Below are positions 56,170-64,000 of a DNA stretch of 64,000 nucleotides, piece after piece (within the stretch, counting starts at the first letter, position 1; each line of letters begins with the position of its first letter). The notes under the pieces were generated by a model. That model searched no databases. It had not been told where the DNA came from and saw only the letters and a list, made by a program, of their open reading frames with translations. The stretch is taken from positions 124,001-188,000 of the forward strand of contig NZ_JACHWZ010000008.1 of assembly GCF_014191725.1 (NCBI RefSeq), read 5' to 3'. The translations under genes and the position numbers were made by a program. Source of the stretch: Microbulbifer rhizosphaerae (GTDB lineage: Bacteria; Pseudomonadota; Gammaproteobacteria; Pseudomonadales; Cellvibrionaceae).

Positions 56170-57972
56170 TCAGTTCCCTGCGCGAAAAAGACTCTCCGAG
56201 TCTGAAGCCGGCTGTTTGGCCTTCTCCTCATACCAATCTTTCATAACATACCAAGCTTTCTTTTTTACACCATTTTCGGAAAGCAGGCCTTTACGATTCC
56301 AGTAGTCCTGGATGTTCGCCAGCGGCCGTCGGGGCGAAAGGAAGTCCTTCAGAATCCATGGCGACACGCCGCGAAGATCCTTCATGTTATCCAGCATCTC
56401 CAGATTGTAGCGGTAGACAAGTGCCTGATTTTCTTCAGTGAAAACCTGATGTTCGTCACCGTGGAATCCCTGCAGGGCACCCGCACCAAACTCGCTCACG
56501 ATAACGGGTTTGTTGTAATCGGATACCCAGCGGTAGTTGGCGCATTCCTCCGGAGTATCTTCATACCATCCGCAATAGGTATTGATGCCAATCACATCCA
56601 CCTTTTCTGCGAAGGGATCATCAATACGGCGACCGTATTCCGTGGTACTCTGGGTATTGATTGCAGCGGTCACCAGACGGGTCGGGTCCAAGCTGTGCAC
56701 CTTATCCACCAGCTTTCCCAGGAATTCAGTGCGGACTTCGTCTTTCGGGGTTTCGTTGGCAATGGACCACAGAATAATAGCGGCGCGGTTCTTGTCCCGA
56801 GTCAGCATTTCCGTGTACTGGGTTTCCGCCTTTTTATAAACCTCTTCACTACCAAACTGGATATCCCAGTAAACCGGAATTTCCGCCCACACTAATAGCC
56901 CCATTTCATCGGCGATACGAAGCATGGCTTCATTGTGCGGATAGTGGGCCAGGCGCACGTAGTTACAGCCGAGCTCCTTGGCCCAGCTCAGCAGGGTTCG
57001 CGCATCTTCTTCACTCCAGGCTCGGCCGGCGCCTTTGGGGCTCTCCTCGTGGATGGAAATGCCACGTAGGAATACAGGCTCACCATTCAAGAGAATTTCT
57101 ATACCGTCGATATCAACGGTACGGAAACCAATGCGATCGACAACCTCCCTACCTTTGAATGCAATCTCGATCCCATAGAGTTTGGGGTCTTCCGGCGTCC
57201 ACAGTTTCGGATCAGCCGGAATGATTACTTCTGCCTTACCGTCTTTATCCAATGCAACGGTGGCGTTGATATCCAGCTCAGGAACCCGAAATTGCACTTT
57301 GGATTTTTTGCTATAGTCACCAGTCGCTTTGAAGTACGCCTTGATGGCAGGATCTGAACCCGGCCCATAAACTACGGAGTAGTCAGAAATATAACCATTC
57401 TCCAGCTCAAGCAGCTTGACGGAACGTGTGATACCGCCATAGTTCCACCAGTCAGTACTCATGGTTGGAATATAATCCGACTCCCTGCGATTGTTAACTT
57501 TTACCACCAGGGAGTTGTCGCCGCCTTTCAAATTGTCATTGACATCAAACTGGAATGGGGTAAATCCGCCTTCATGCTCACCAAGGAACTCGCCGTTGAG
57601 ATATACTTTGGCAATATAGTTAACTGCCCCGAAGTAAAGTACGTAATTCTTGTTCTTACGCTTATCTACAGTAAATTTCCGGTGATACCAGACAGACCCC
57701 TCATATCTGAATAATTCTTTACCCTGAGTATTCCAGTCTCCCGGAACCTGTAGCTTCATACTGCTGGAAAAATTATATTCAACCAATTGTGAAGGACTTC
57801 TCGGGATAGTGTTTGTGAAGAACTTTCTTTTATCTCCGACATCAAACGCATCGATAATCACATCCCACTCGCCATTCAGGCTCTGGTAATCCCGGGATGC
57901 CGTATTCTGAACAAGCTCTACCGCAAACGCGGAAGGCAACCAGCCGATGAGCAAAATAATCCAGTACTTCAT
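56170..57972 (-). CDS. Secreted GH2 beta-glucuronidase-like glycosidase
   Basis: 600 aa with a signal peptide (WIILLIGWLPSAFA). Jelly roll (about 28-190), Ig-like domain, and TIM barrel from about 285. Acid/base is E407 in WSIANETPKDE and nucleophile E494 in VSEFGAGALQG. DWWNYGGITRSV and the size match beta-glucuronidase, although beta-galactosidases of this size exist. It would release glucuronic acid or galactose outside the cytoplasm. Context with a PL4 lyase, a RhaM-type gene and a TonB receptor suggests rhamnogalacturonan or another rhamnose/uronate polymer. Confidence 0.87.
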   Translation of the reverse strand: MKYWIILLIGWLPSAFAVELVQNTASRDYQSLNGEWDVIIDAFDVGDKRKFFTNTIPRSPSQLVEYNFSSSMKLQVPGDWNTQGKELFRYEGSVWYHRKFTVDKRKNKNYVLYFGAVNYIAKVYLNGEFLGEHEGGFTPFQFDVNDNLKGGDNSLVVKVNNRRESDYIPTMSTDWWNYGGITRSVKLLELENGYISDYSVVYGPGSDPAIKAYFKATGDYSKKSKVQFRVPELDINATVALDKDGKAEVIIPADPKLWTPEDPKLYGIEIAFKGREVVDRIGFRTVDIDGIEILLNGEPVFLRGISIHEESPKGAGRAWSEEDARTLLSWAKELGCNYVRLAHYPHNEAMLRIADEMGLLVWAEIPVYWDIQFGSEEVYKKAETQYTEMLTRDKNRAAIILWSIANETPKDEVRTEFLGKLVDKVHSLDPTRLVTAAINTQSTTEYGRRIDDPFAEKVDVIGINTYCGWYEDTPEECANYRWVSDYNKPVIVSEFGAGALQGFHGDEHQVFTEENQALVYRYNLEMLDNMKDLRGVSPWILKDFLSPRRPLANIQDYWNRKGLLSENGVKKKAWYVMKDWYEEKAKQPASDSESLFRAGN

Positions 57973-58017
57973 GTTCTCTCTCTACTTACTAAGTAAGACG
58001 GAAGGGAAGGACATCCA

Positions 58018-58075
58018 TATCCCGGGACCGTACTAGACAGGAATACCGATTGCGAGTATACAAGGGTGTATATGC
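58018..58075. repeat. Degenerate partial copy of the 7668-7860 repeat
   Basis: CCGGGACCGTACTAGACAGG and the following bases match the centre of the element at 7668-7860 with several mismatches (shared CGGGACCGTA, CCGATT.CGAG, TAC). Only about 60 bp remain. Confidence 0.55.
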
Positions 58076-58143
58076 CGAAAGAGGTATCCCTTCGTTCCGA
58101 CTGGTCGCAGGTATCCGCTCTCTTCCCAATTTGTCCAGCCCGG

Positions 58144-58458
58144 CTAATCCAGGTGAAAAACCGGCTGCAGTTGAGTCGTCTTCGGGCTCTTATCCGCCGC
58201 TGTATCCATGATATCGGCCATGTAGGCCCACCATTTTTGCATAGCCGTCCTTTGAGGAAGCTCATCCATTCCATGGTTTTCGGTGCGCTTTAGTACGGCG
58301 AACAATTGAAGTGTCTGCCGATGAAGATAAATGGAATAGTCTTCAATTCCAGCCGACTTTAATTCTTCGACCAGTTCAGGCCATATTTCGTCGTGCCGCT
58401 TCTTGTACTCCATTTCGAAGCCTGCTTTCAGCTGCATTACAAATGCAATTTTCTTCAT
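58144..58458 (-). CDS. rhaM: RhaM-family sugar mutarotase (L-rhamnose, possibly L-fucose)
   Basis: 104 aa from the ATG at 58458, exactly the E. coli RhaM length. Residues Y18, H22 and Y41 fall at the same numbers as the RhaM active site, and WW at 76-77 matches the conserved tryptophan pair. The enzyme interconverts alpha and beta anomers of a free deoxy sugar in the cytoplasm. Rhamnose is the default because a rhamnogalacturonan lyase is close by, but no other rhamnose genes are in the window, whereas a full fucose pathway is. RhaM-family L-fucose mutarotases have been reported in non-phosphorylative fucose pathways, as I recall. Confidence 0.88.
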   Translation of the reverse strand: MKKIAFVMQLKAGFEMEYKKRHDEIWPELVEELKSAGIEDYSIYLHRQTLQLFAVLKRTENHGMDELPQRTAMQKWWAYMADIMDTAADKSPKTTQLQPVFHLD

Positions 58459-58617
58459 AGCAATAAACCGAATAAATTCCAATAAATCCCTGACCAGGAA
58501 ACCGCCCATAAATATTATGGCTGACAACAGCTTCTGGAAAAAATCCTATAGATGGCGCCGATAAATCCGGCCGGTGATACTTCACTGGCCGGCGAGATCC
58601 CTACCGGGACCGGGTCG

Positions 58618-61611
58618 TTACATCTTATAGGAAAACCCTAGCGCGAACTCTCGGCCAGAATACTGCAGGTCGGACAGGCGGCGTTCCCCGGCCGTTGCCA
58701 CCTTAGCCTCCTTCAGAAGATTTCTTCCGTCGACAAAGAACTTGAGGTTAGTATTCGGCAGGGCGTAAGCCATTTTGGCATCCAGGTAGCCCGCATCCTC
58801 CACGAATACCGGGTTGCCAGATCGGTCAGAGGGGGCAGCCAGATACTCATCGCGATAGTTATAAGCCAGGCGGAAACTCACCGCCTCCCCTTCCCAAAAC
58901 GTCGTCACGTTATAGCTGTCTTCGGACTGGGACGGGAAAGGCAACTCCTCACCGGTCAACTGGTTAAATAGGCCGACCTCTTCAGCGGTCATATGGGTGT
59001 AGTTGACGCTGCCACCCAGGCCGCTGAAAGGGTATGGCAACATGGAGAAAACCGTCGATGCCTGCAGCTCGACACCCTTGGTCGTTACGCCGCTGCCATT
59101 GATCTTCTGCCTGACATCCCACTGGCGACCATCGTCGAAGAAATCGGCGTTTTCACGTGTTTCCGCATCAAGTATCCAACTGGTAATGTCCTTGGCAAAG
59201 TAGGCGGCAGAAACAATCGAGTCCTGGTTCGGATACCAGTTCAAGGCAATATCCATCTGTTTGGCGCGATACGGATCGAGTGCCGGGTTGCCGCCTGAAC
59301 AGACGTTTGACGTTTGATCGACTTGCGATTGGCGGGTTGTATAAATCGTACAGGTTGCATTAACGTTCAAGTCACCTGTTCTCGGCCTCGCCATAACCTT
59401 GGCCATGCCAAAATACAACACCAATTCACCGGGAACGATTTCCAGATTCATGTTGATGCTCGGCAGGAAGTCGCTGTACTCCCTGCTGACAGTTTTTCTG
59501 CCGACAAAGGCATCCGGATGGTCCGGATCTTCAACTCCCGGAAGATCTTGGCCGGTAACCGGATCGACGAGGATGTTGCCATCTTCGTCCACTTGATCGA
59601 CAATGATCCGCTCCCGGACATCACCGTTAGTGTCGGTCTTTGTGACAACATAGCGCGCGCCGATATTGCCCCAGAATGGCATGCCGCCGAATTCCGTTTC
59701 AAAGTCCGATTGCAGATAAACAGCCTGGGTATCCACGCTGATATCGTAATTACCGGTGCGCACATCCAGGTCTTCGCGAGTAGTATTGTCTGCGCTGACT
59801 TCCCGGATGGCCGCAATAAAGTCGTCGGTATCAACCGCCTGGTAGTTTCCGATAGTGTTCACGCCCAGGTCGTAACCGGAAAATAGCCTTGGCGATCTAT
59901 TGGTGTTTCCGCTAATAAGGGCGATCTGATCGGCCATTGTCCATTCAGCACCGTTATAAGTACTACCAACATCGCGAATGATGTTGTGTTGATAGTCGGC
60001 ATTTTCTGTCGAATTGGAAGTCGCCTGAATACCGCTGCGAAGCGTTTTCACAAAGGCTGTATCGAAGTTGTACGTAACATCCAATTTAACGTTGGACTCA
60101 GATGCTTCATCCAAATGGGGCGCATACTTGAAGCGAGACCTGGATCGGTAGCTGGCCGGGCTGTTGACATCGAAGACGTCCGAGGTATTCGTGGGATCTT
60201 CCGCATTGTAAAAATAGCCGGTATTGAAATCCCATTCCGGCGCACCTCGATTGTCGAGCGCAACTTGAACACCGGCGATACCATCGGCGGTAATGTGTGT
60301 GTCGCGGGAATCTATCTCCTGCTCAGAGGTAGAATAGGCGGCCAAGCCACTGATATCCCAGGCTCCGCGACTGAATTCAAAGCCGGTATCGAAGATACTG
60401 GTCTCCTGGTCCCAGGCAAAATTGAGCGTTCGGTTGGTCACAGAGGCAAGCTGAGACTCGAAGTAAGTCACATTGTGATTTTCGTCCACTCGCACGGAAT
60501 CCGCATTTACCCGTGCGGCAGAGTGGGTTTCCAAATGCAGGTTGAGATCCGTCGCCTCCTTGTCACGCTTGTTGTAGGTGTAGCCGGCGTGCACGGAAAG
60601 TTCATCACTGATATTGTACTGAAAGGTAGTATTTGCACTGAGACGCTTTTCATCGCGCGACCATATTCCATATCTCGGCAACCTGGGGGAATAATCCCAC
60701 CACTGCATTTCACATTCCGCCTGCCCGCCGCAGTTTTCTATGTCAGTGATTGATGCGTAGTTCTCATCGACAACAGTCTTTTCAGGGGAGTTGTCATAAT
60801 CGGCTACGCGGTGCCATTCGGTGTTGCGCAGCGCGTGGATCATAGTGGTCTTTTCAGAGCTGGTTACATTGACTAGTGCACCAAAATCCTCACTGAATTT
60901 CATTACGCCGGTCAAATTGACTCTGGGGTCCGAAGCATCGCTTAAGTCGTTGTACTGCTGTTCACCGGATACAGACAGAAAGTTGCTTTCAAATTCATTG
61001 GGTTTGCGCGTGTTGATTTTAATAGTACCGCCAATACCCCCTTCCGTATGGCGCGCCTCGGATCCCTTGATCACATCGAGAGACTTGACCAGCTCGGAAG
61101 CCATATCGCGGAAGTCGACCGCGCGGCTACCTCCCATGCCCATCGCCGATACGCCATTGACTTCCACCCGCGACAAGTCCGGATCTACACCCCGGATGCT
61201 GACCTGTGCGCCCTCACCGAAATCCCGGGCCAACTGTATGCCAGCTATTCTCTGCAAGGCCTCGCCGACGTTTTTATCGGGAAATTCACCGATATCTTCC
61301 GCAACCAGCGAGTCGCTCATGGTGCCGGCGGATTTTTTGCGCGCAATAGCGCTGCGCTGGCTGAAGCGATGGCCTGACACCACTACTTCCTCCATTGAGG
61401 CTTCTTCCATTGAGGCTTCTTCCACTGCCGCGCTGTCGGCCTGCCTCTCGTCCTTCTTGAGTTCCTCTTGGGCGAACGCCATGGGGGCCGCCAGAAGGCT
61501 CAAAGAGATTCCGGTAAGAGCCAAGGTGCGTATGCGTTTGGATAAAGGTGTGAAAATGAAGGGAAGCTTTTCTGTGGAGGCTCCTACCCCAGTGTGATTA
61601 ATTAGTGTCAT
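58618..61611 (-). CDS. TonB-dependent receptor, carbohydrate type
   Basis: 997 aa from the ATG at 61611 (GGAG about 9 nt upstream); an earlier start at 61665 is less likely. A long signal peptide ends near AFAQ. A short acidic segment with a 15-bp direct repeat (SMEEASMEE) precedes the plug, which opens EEVVVSGHRFSQRSAI then LVAEDIGEFPDKNVGEAL, the large oligosaccharide-receptor type. The plug ends HTEGGIGGTIKINT and the barrel ends GREFALGFSYKM, with a C-terminal aromatic-rich strand. It would bring a polysaccharide fragment into the periplasm for the island's enzymes. Upstream is an AT-rich region with TCATATTA and a 7-bp inverted repeat. Confidence 0.88.
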   Translation of the reverse strand: MTLINHTGVGASTEKLPFIFTPLSKRIRTLALTGISLSLLAAPMAFAQEELKKDERQADSAAVEEASMEEASMEEVVVSGHRFSQRSAIARKKSAGTMSDSLVAEDIGEFPDKNVGEALQRIAGIQLARDFGEGAQVSIRGVDPDLSRVEVNGVSAMGMGGSRAVDFRDMASELVKSLDVIKGSEARHTEGGIGGTIKINTRKPNEFESNFLSVSGEQQYNDLSDASDPRVNLTGVMKFSEDFGALVNVTSSEKTTMIHALRNTEWHRVADYDNSPEKTVVDENYASITDIENCGGQAECEMQWWDYSPRLPRYGIWSRDEKRLSANTTFQYNISDELSVHAGYTYNKRDKEATDLNLHLETHSAARVNADSVRVDENHNVTYFESQLASVTNRTLNFAWDQETSIFDTGFEFSRGAWDISGLAAYSTSEQEIDSRDTHITADGIAGVQVALDNRGAPEWDFNTGYFYNAEDPTNTSDVFDVNSPASYRSRSRFKYAPHLDEASESNVKLDVTYNFDTAFVKTLRSGIQATSNSTENADYQHNIIRDVGSTYNGAEWTMADQIALISGNTNRSPRLFSGYDLGVNTIGNYQAVDTDDFIAAIREVSADNTTREDLDVRTGNYDISVDTQAVYLQSDFETEFGGMPFWGNIGARYVVTKTDTNGDVRERIIVDQVDEDGNILVDPVTGQDLPGVEDPDHPDAFVGRKTVSREYSDFLPSINMNLEIVPGELVLYFGMAKVMARPRTGDLNVNATCTIYTTRQSQVDQTSNVCSGGNPALDPYRAKQMDIALNWYPNQDSIVSAAYFAKDITSWILDAETRENADFFDDGRQWDVRQKINGSGVTTKGVELQASTVFSMLPYPFSGLGGSVNYTHMTAEEVGLFNQLTGEELPFPSQSEDSYNVTTFWEGEAVSFRLAYNYRDEYLAAPSDRSGNPVFVEDAGYLDAKMAYALPNTNLKFFVDGRNLLKEAKVATAGERRLSDLQYSGREFALGFSYKM

Positions 61612-61681
61612 CTCACCAACTCCGTTTATCTTATTTATATTACGGAGAGAAAATACTAGGAGCATGCCCGCCCAGTGTCAA

Positions 61682-61778
61682 TCATATTAAGTCATTTTTT
61701 TAAATAAATCAGTCACGATGTTGATCGAACCTGACTGATTCAGCTCTCTATTCTTGTAAGCAATAACTGGCATTGCTT
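61682..61778. promoter_or_regulatory. AT-rich region with inverted repeat upstream of the TonB receptor
   Basis: TCATATTA (61682-61689) is followed by AATCAGT and ACTGATT, a perfect 7-bp inverted repeat about 37 bp long overall. It lies between the receptor start and the next gene upstream, so it probably holds the receptor promoter and maybe an operator. Confidence 0.35.
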
Positions 61779-61794
61779 TTATAACCCTTTTGCA

Positions 61795-62193
61795 TCAGTT
61801 AGGACTAAAGCATATGTCATGGCCTCGTCCAGCTCGATGAAGCCAGATAGCCTTACACTGCTGTTCTCGTCCAGCATTTACCTGCATAGTTTCCGTTTCA
61901 TACGCTAGGCGGCGTTTCAGGAGATCTCCAAGTGGCGGGCCAGTTTCATAATTAGAGACATCCTTTTTGTCTTGGGTGATGAGGTAGGTGGCCTGAAACC
62001 ACACTGAGGGATAAGTAGCTGGAGTAGAATATCGTGCCAGCGGTGATCGAACTTCCGACGGCCTCCCGCTGTCAAGATATTCCATCTGCCGCAAACCTGA
62101 CGAGGCGTAAGCTTGTTCATGGATAATTGCACTTAAGCTAAAGAACAGAGAAAATATCAATAATAAATTTATCGAAATTCGTATAGTTCGCAT
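61795..62193 (-). pseudogene. Probable remnant of a PL11 rhamnogalacturonan lyase (signal peptide and first residues)
   Basis: 132-codon frame. Residues 1-30 are a good signal peptide (LLLIFSLFFSLSAIIHEQAY, then ASS). GLRQMEYLD follows, the opening motif of PL11 rhamnogalacturonan lyases (RQMEYLDRG). The usual continuation is missing and the remaining 90 residues do not resemble PL11 or anything I recognise. A full enzyme has about 600 residues. It thus resembles the GH2 remnant at 15.5 kb: 5' end preserved, body lost. The motif is short, so this is a moderate call; a small secreted protein of unknown function is the alternative. Confidence 0.42.
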
Positions 62194-62290
62194 GGATTAC
62201 ACCCTCGGCTTTTATCAAGATAGCTATTGTTTTTACCGGCATGCGGTCTCCTGAAAAGCAAAGAGGGGTCAACTTCGGCTTCTAGGATCA

Positions 62291-63994
62291 TCATTCGAGC
62301 AGATCAAGACTGTCGACACTGTAGCCGGCGGACAGGAAGCCCGAGGCCCCGGAGCCGCTGATCACGGTGATCATCAATGCATTCCATTCGCCCGGGTTCT
62401 GCTTCCAGGCGGAGGCGGGAATGTCGAAGGAGTAGATCGTATTGTTGCAGCGGTAGCTGCCGGTCGTCAGCGAGCGGGTCCTGGGTTGACTCGATGGCGG
62501 CTGGAAGTCGGACGTCCAGCCGTTGACCGAAATATTGGGCCGGCCGCCGGCATAGGCGCAGGTCAACCCTATGCGCAGGGTGTGGGCGGTGGCGATCTGA
62601 TCGCTGTTCAACTTGAAGTAGACGATGTGATCGTTGTTGACGTCCTTCCACATATACGCGGGGAAGCCGGCGGCGGCGCTTACACCCACGATGTAATTGG
62701 ATGGGTCCCAGGTATCGATCCGCACATCGGAAGGGTGCATCGTGGTCAGCTTGTCACCGTTGAGAAACTCCCGCGGTGCCCCGTCCCAGTCTCCGATACG
62801 CCAGATTGCGGGCGCCTCGCTGGGGTCGGCCCCCACGCCAAAGGAATTCAGAATCGTCGTCCCGCCGGCGGCTACCGTTACCTCCCGGACGTCCACCTCC
62901 AGTTCATTCTTATAGACGGTCATGGTATAGGTACCCGGGCGCATGCCGCCCCTGCTGTAGTAGCCACCATTTTGCGGATCGGCGTCGGCCCAGTACTGCG
63001 CCGTAGCGTTGGCGAAACCCACTGTGTAGTCGTAGCCCGAGTCCATGCCATTGAAGCCGACCCCAGCCACCCGGCCGCGCTCGGAGGGCGCGGCGTATCC
63101 CTGCAGCCCCATATCGGCAAACCAATCGGTATCGGGCCGGCTGCCGGGTGCTTCCCCTCCGGTCACCACGAAGGTGTAGCTGTTCAGGATGCCGGGCCTG
63201 AAAGCCTCCGTCTGGGCCTGGCCGTAATTGACGATATAGGTCAGCTCCTGATTGGTGCTCGTGGTCTGGTTGAGCAGGCTGCGGTAAAAGGGCCCGCCGG
63301 AACCGCCTTCATGATCGTCGCGAAAGATCCACATGCCGACGTTGTTTCCGGTAGCGCCTATATAGCTCCAGTCCTTGAGACGCTGGTTGGAGTAGTGCTT
63401 GGAGCGGGTCTCGCCGTTGGTCAGGGCAAAAATATCGCCCGACTCCACCGTTGAAACCGTGGTGCTAATGTCGGAAGGCTCGGGCCCATTAGGCAGCAGC
63501 GCGGAACTCAGGCGCATGATATAGCGCACCTGACCGTGGACGTCTGGCTGCGAGGTGAAATGGGTTGCCATATAGATATGCGGCTGGTCGCGACGGGCCA
63601 TGTAGTAGTGGGTAAGATCGCCGGCCTCGACGGTGACCTTGATAGTGTCACTGCCGACGGTGTCAGCGCTCACCGTAACCGCGGAGACGCCGGAATAGAG
63701 CCAGTCGAAGCCCGAGTTGATCTGGGAGCCGCGCGACTGGTTCTGGTATTCCGCGCCCGCGTATACCAGCGAGGCGATATCGCCGGCGGACTGGGTACTG
63801 ACGCCGTTGTCCGTCCGACGCACCTTGAAAACCAGGCCGGCACCGGTATCGACCGTATAGAAATCAGTGCTTGAACTCAGGCCAAAGTCCGCCCGGGAGA
63901 GACCGGAGAACAACAGCAGCATCGGGAGCAGTAGCTGCCAACGGGCTTTACCCTGTGAGGGAAAAGACACTTCGGGTACAGAGTATTTATTCAT
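62291..63994 (-). CDS. PL4 rhamnogalacturonan endolyase
   Basis: 567 aa with a signal peptide cut near SRA/DFG. The catalytic beta-sandwich covers about 37-275: FGLSSSTDFYTVDTGAG at the start and SKHYSNQRLKDWSY, then GGSGGPFYRSLLN, which hold the candidate catalytic Lys and binding residues of PL4. A fibronectin-III-like domain (about 295-385) and a C-terminal jelly-roll binding domain (about 395-567) follow, the normal three-domain order. It cleaves rhamnose-galacturonate bonds of rhamnogalacturonan-I by beta-elimination. The start is 6 bp from the window edge. It argues that the right-hand island degrades pectin. Confidence 0.85.
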   Translation of the reverse strand: MNKYSVPEVSFPSQGKARWQLLLPMLLLFSGLSRADFGLSSSTDFYTVDTGAGLVFKVRRTDNGVSTQSAGDIASLVYAGAEYQNQSRGSQINSGFDWLYSGVSAVTVSADTVGSDTIKVTVEAGDLTHYYMARRDQPHIYMATHFTSQPDVHGQVRYIMRLSSALLPNGPEPSDISTTVSTVESGDIFALTNGETRSKHYSNQRLKDWSYIGATGNNVGMWIFRDDHEGGSGGPFYRSLLNQTTSTNQELTYIVNYGQAQTEAFRPGILNSYTFVVTGGEAPGSRPDTDWFADMGLQGYAAPSERGRVAGVGFNGMDSGYDYTVGFANATAQYWADADPQNGGYYSRGGMRPGTYTMTVYKNELEVDVREVTVAAGGTTILNSFGVGADPSEAPAIWRIGDWDGAPREFLNGDKLTTMHPSDVRIDTWDPSNYIVGVSAAAGFPAYMWKDVNNDHIVYFKLNSDQIATAHTLRIGLTCAYAGGRPNISVNGWTSDFQPPSSQPRTRSLTTGSYRCNNTIYSFDIPASAWKQNPGEWNALMITVISGSGASGFLSAGYSVDSLDLLE

Positions 63995-64000
63995 TATTTT

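Overview
The window looks like chromosome of a polysaccharide-degrading marine or soil gammaproteobacterium of the Cellvibrionales type (Microbulbifer, Saccharophagus or Cellvibrio-like). The grounds are two TonB-dependent receptors of the large Xanthomonas/Caulobacter type, many secreted or lipoprotein glycoside hydrolases and polysaccharide lyases, and a typical gammaproteobacterial lipA-lipB-dacA-rlpA-mltB-rodA-mrdA-rlmH-rsfS-nadD-proA block. The genus is an inference. I saw no rRNA, tRNA, CRISPR, phage or transposase gene.

Region 1 (1-12 kb, all minus strand) is a fucose cluster. It begins off the left edge with a GH95 alpha-L-fucosidase. It then carries every step of a non-phosphorylative L-fucose route: FucP permease, aldo/keto reductase (sugar to lactone), amidohydrolase (lactonase), a two-subunit UxaA-type dehydratase, an SDR dehydrogenase, and a FAH-family hydrolase predicted to give pyruvate plus L-lactate. 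LutABC sits directly upstream and would oxidise the L-lactate to pyruvate. Between the two halves is a GntR/FCD regulator with two winged-helix domains instead of one.

Region 2 (12-30 kb) is a carbohydrate island. It holds a TonB receptor, a GH31 with a PA14 insert, a double GH43 lipoprotein, mannonate dehydratase, a LacZ-type GH2 lipoprotein, a BNR_4 propeller protein and a GH16 with a ricin-type lectin domain whose reading frame is broken after the signal peptide. GH95, GH31 and GH2 together would suit the side chains of fucosylated xyloglucan. The island is littered with gene remnants (GH2 5' end, GH43 fragment) and palindromic intergenic repeats.

Region 3 (30-55 kb) is mostly housekeeping: two small membrane/secreted proteins, the lipoate-cell wall-NAD-proline block on the minus strand, a Lon-N-domain protein with a frameshifted end, a zinc metallopeptidase, PpiC, an MMPL/RND exporter, and mpl-ubiX-SelW. 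It ends with a PPi-type phosphofructokinase facing an NCS1-like permease. The cell-elongation gene mrdA (PBP2) is tandemly duplicated; about 970 bp of the two copies are identical while the transpeptidase halves differ.

Region 4 (56-64 kb, minus strand) is a second island: GH2 beta-glucuronidase-like enzyme, RhaM-family mutarotase, TonB receptor, a probable PL11 remnant and a PL4 rhamnogalacturonan lyase. It points to rhamnogalacturonan-I or a similar rhamnose/uronate polymer. The RhaM-family gene could serve rhamnose or fucose.
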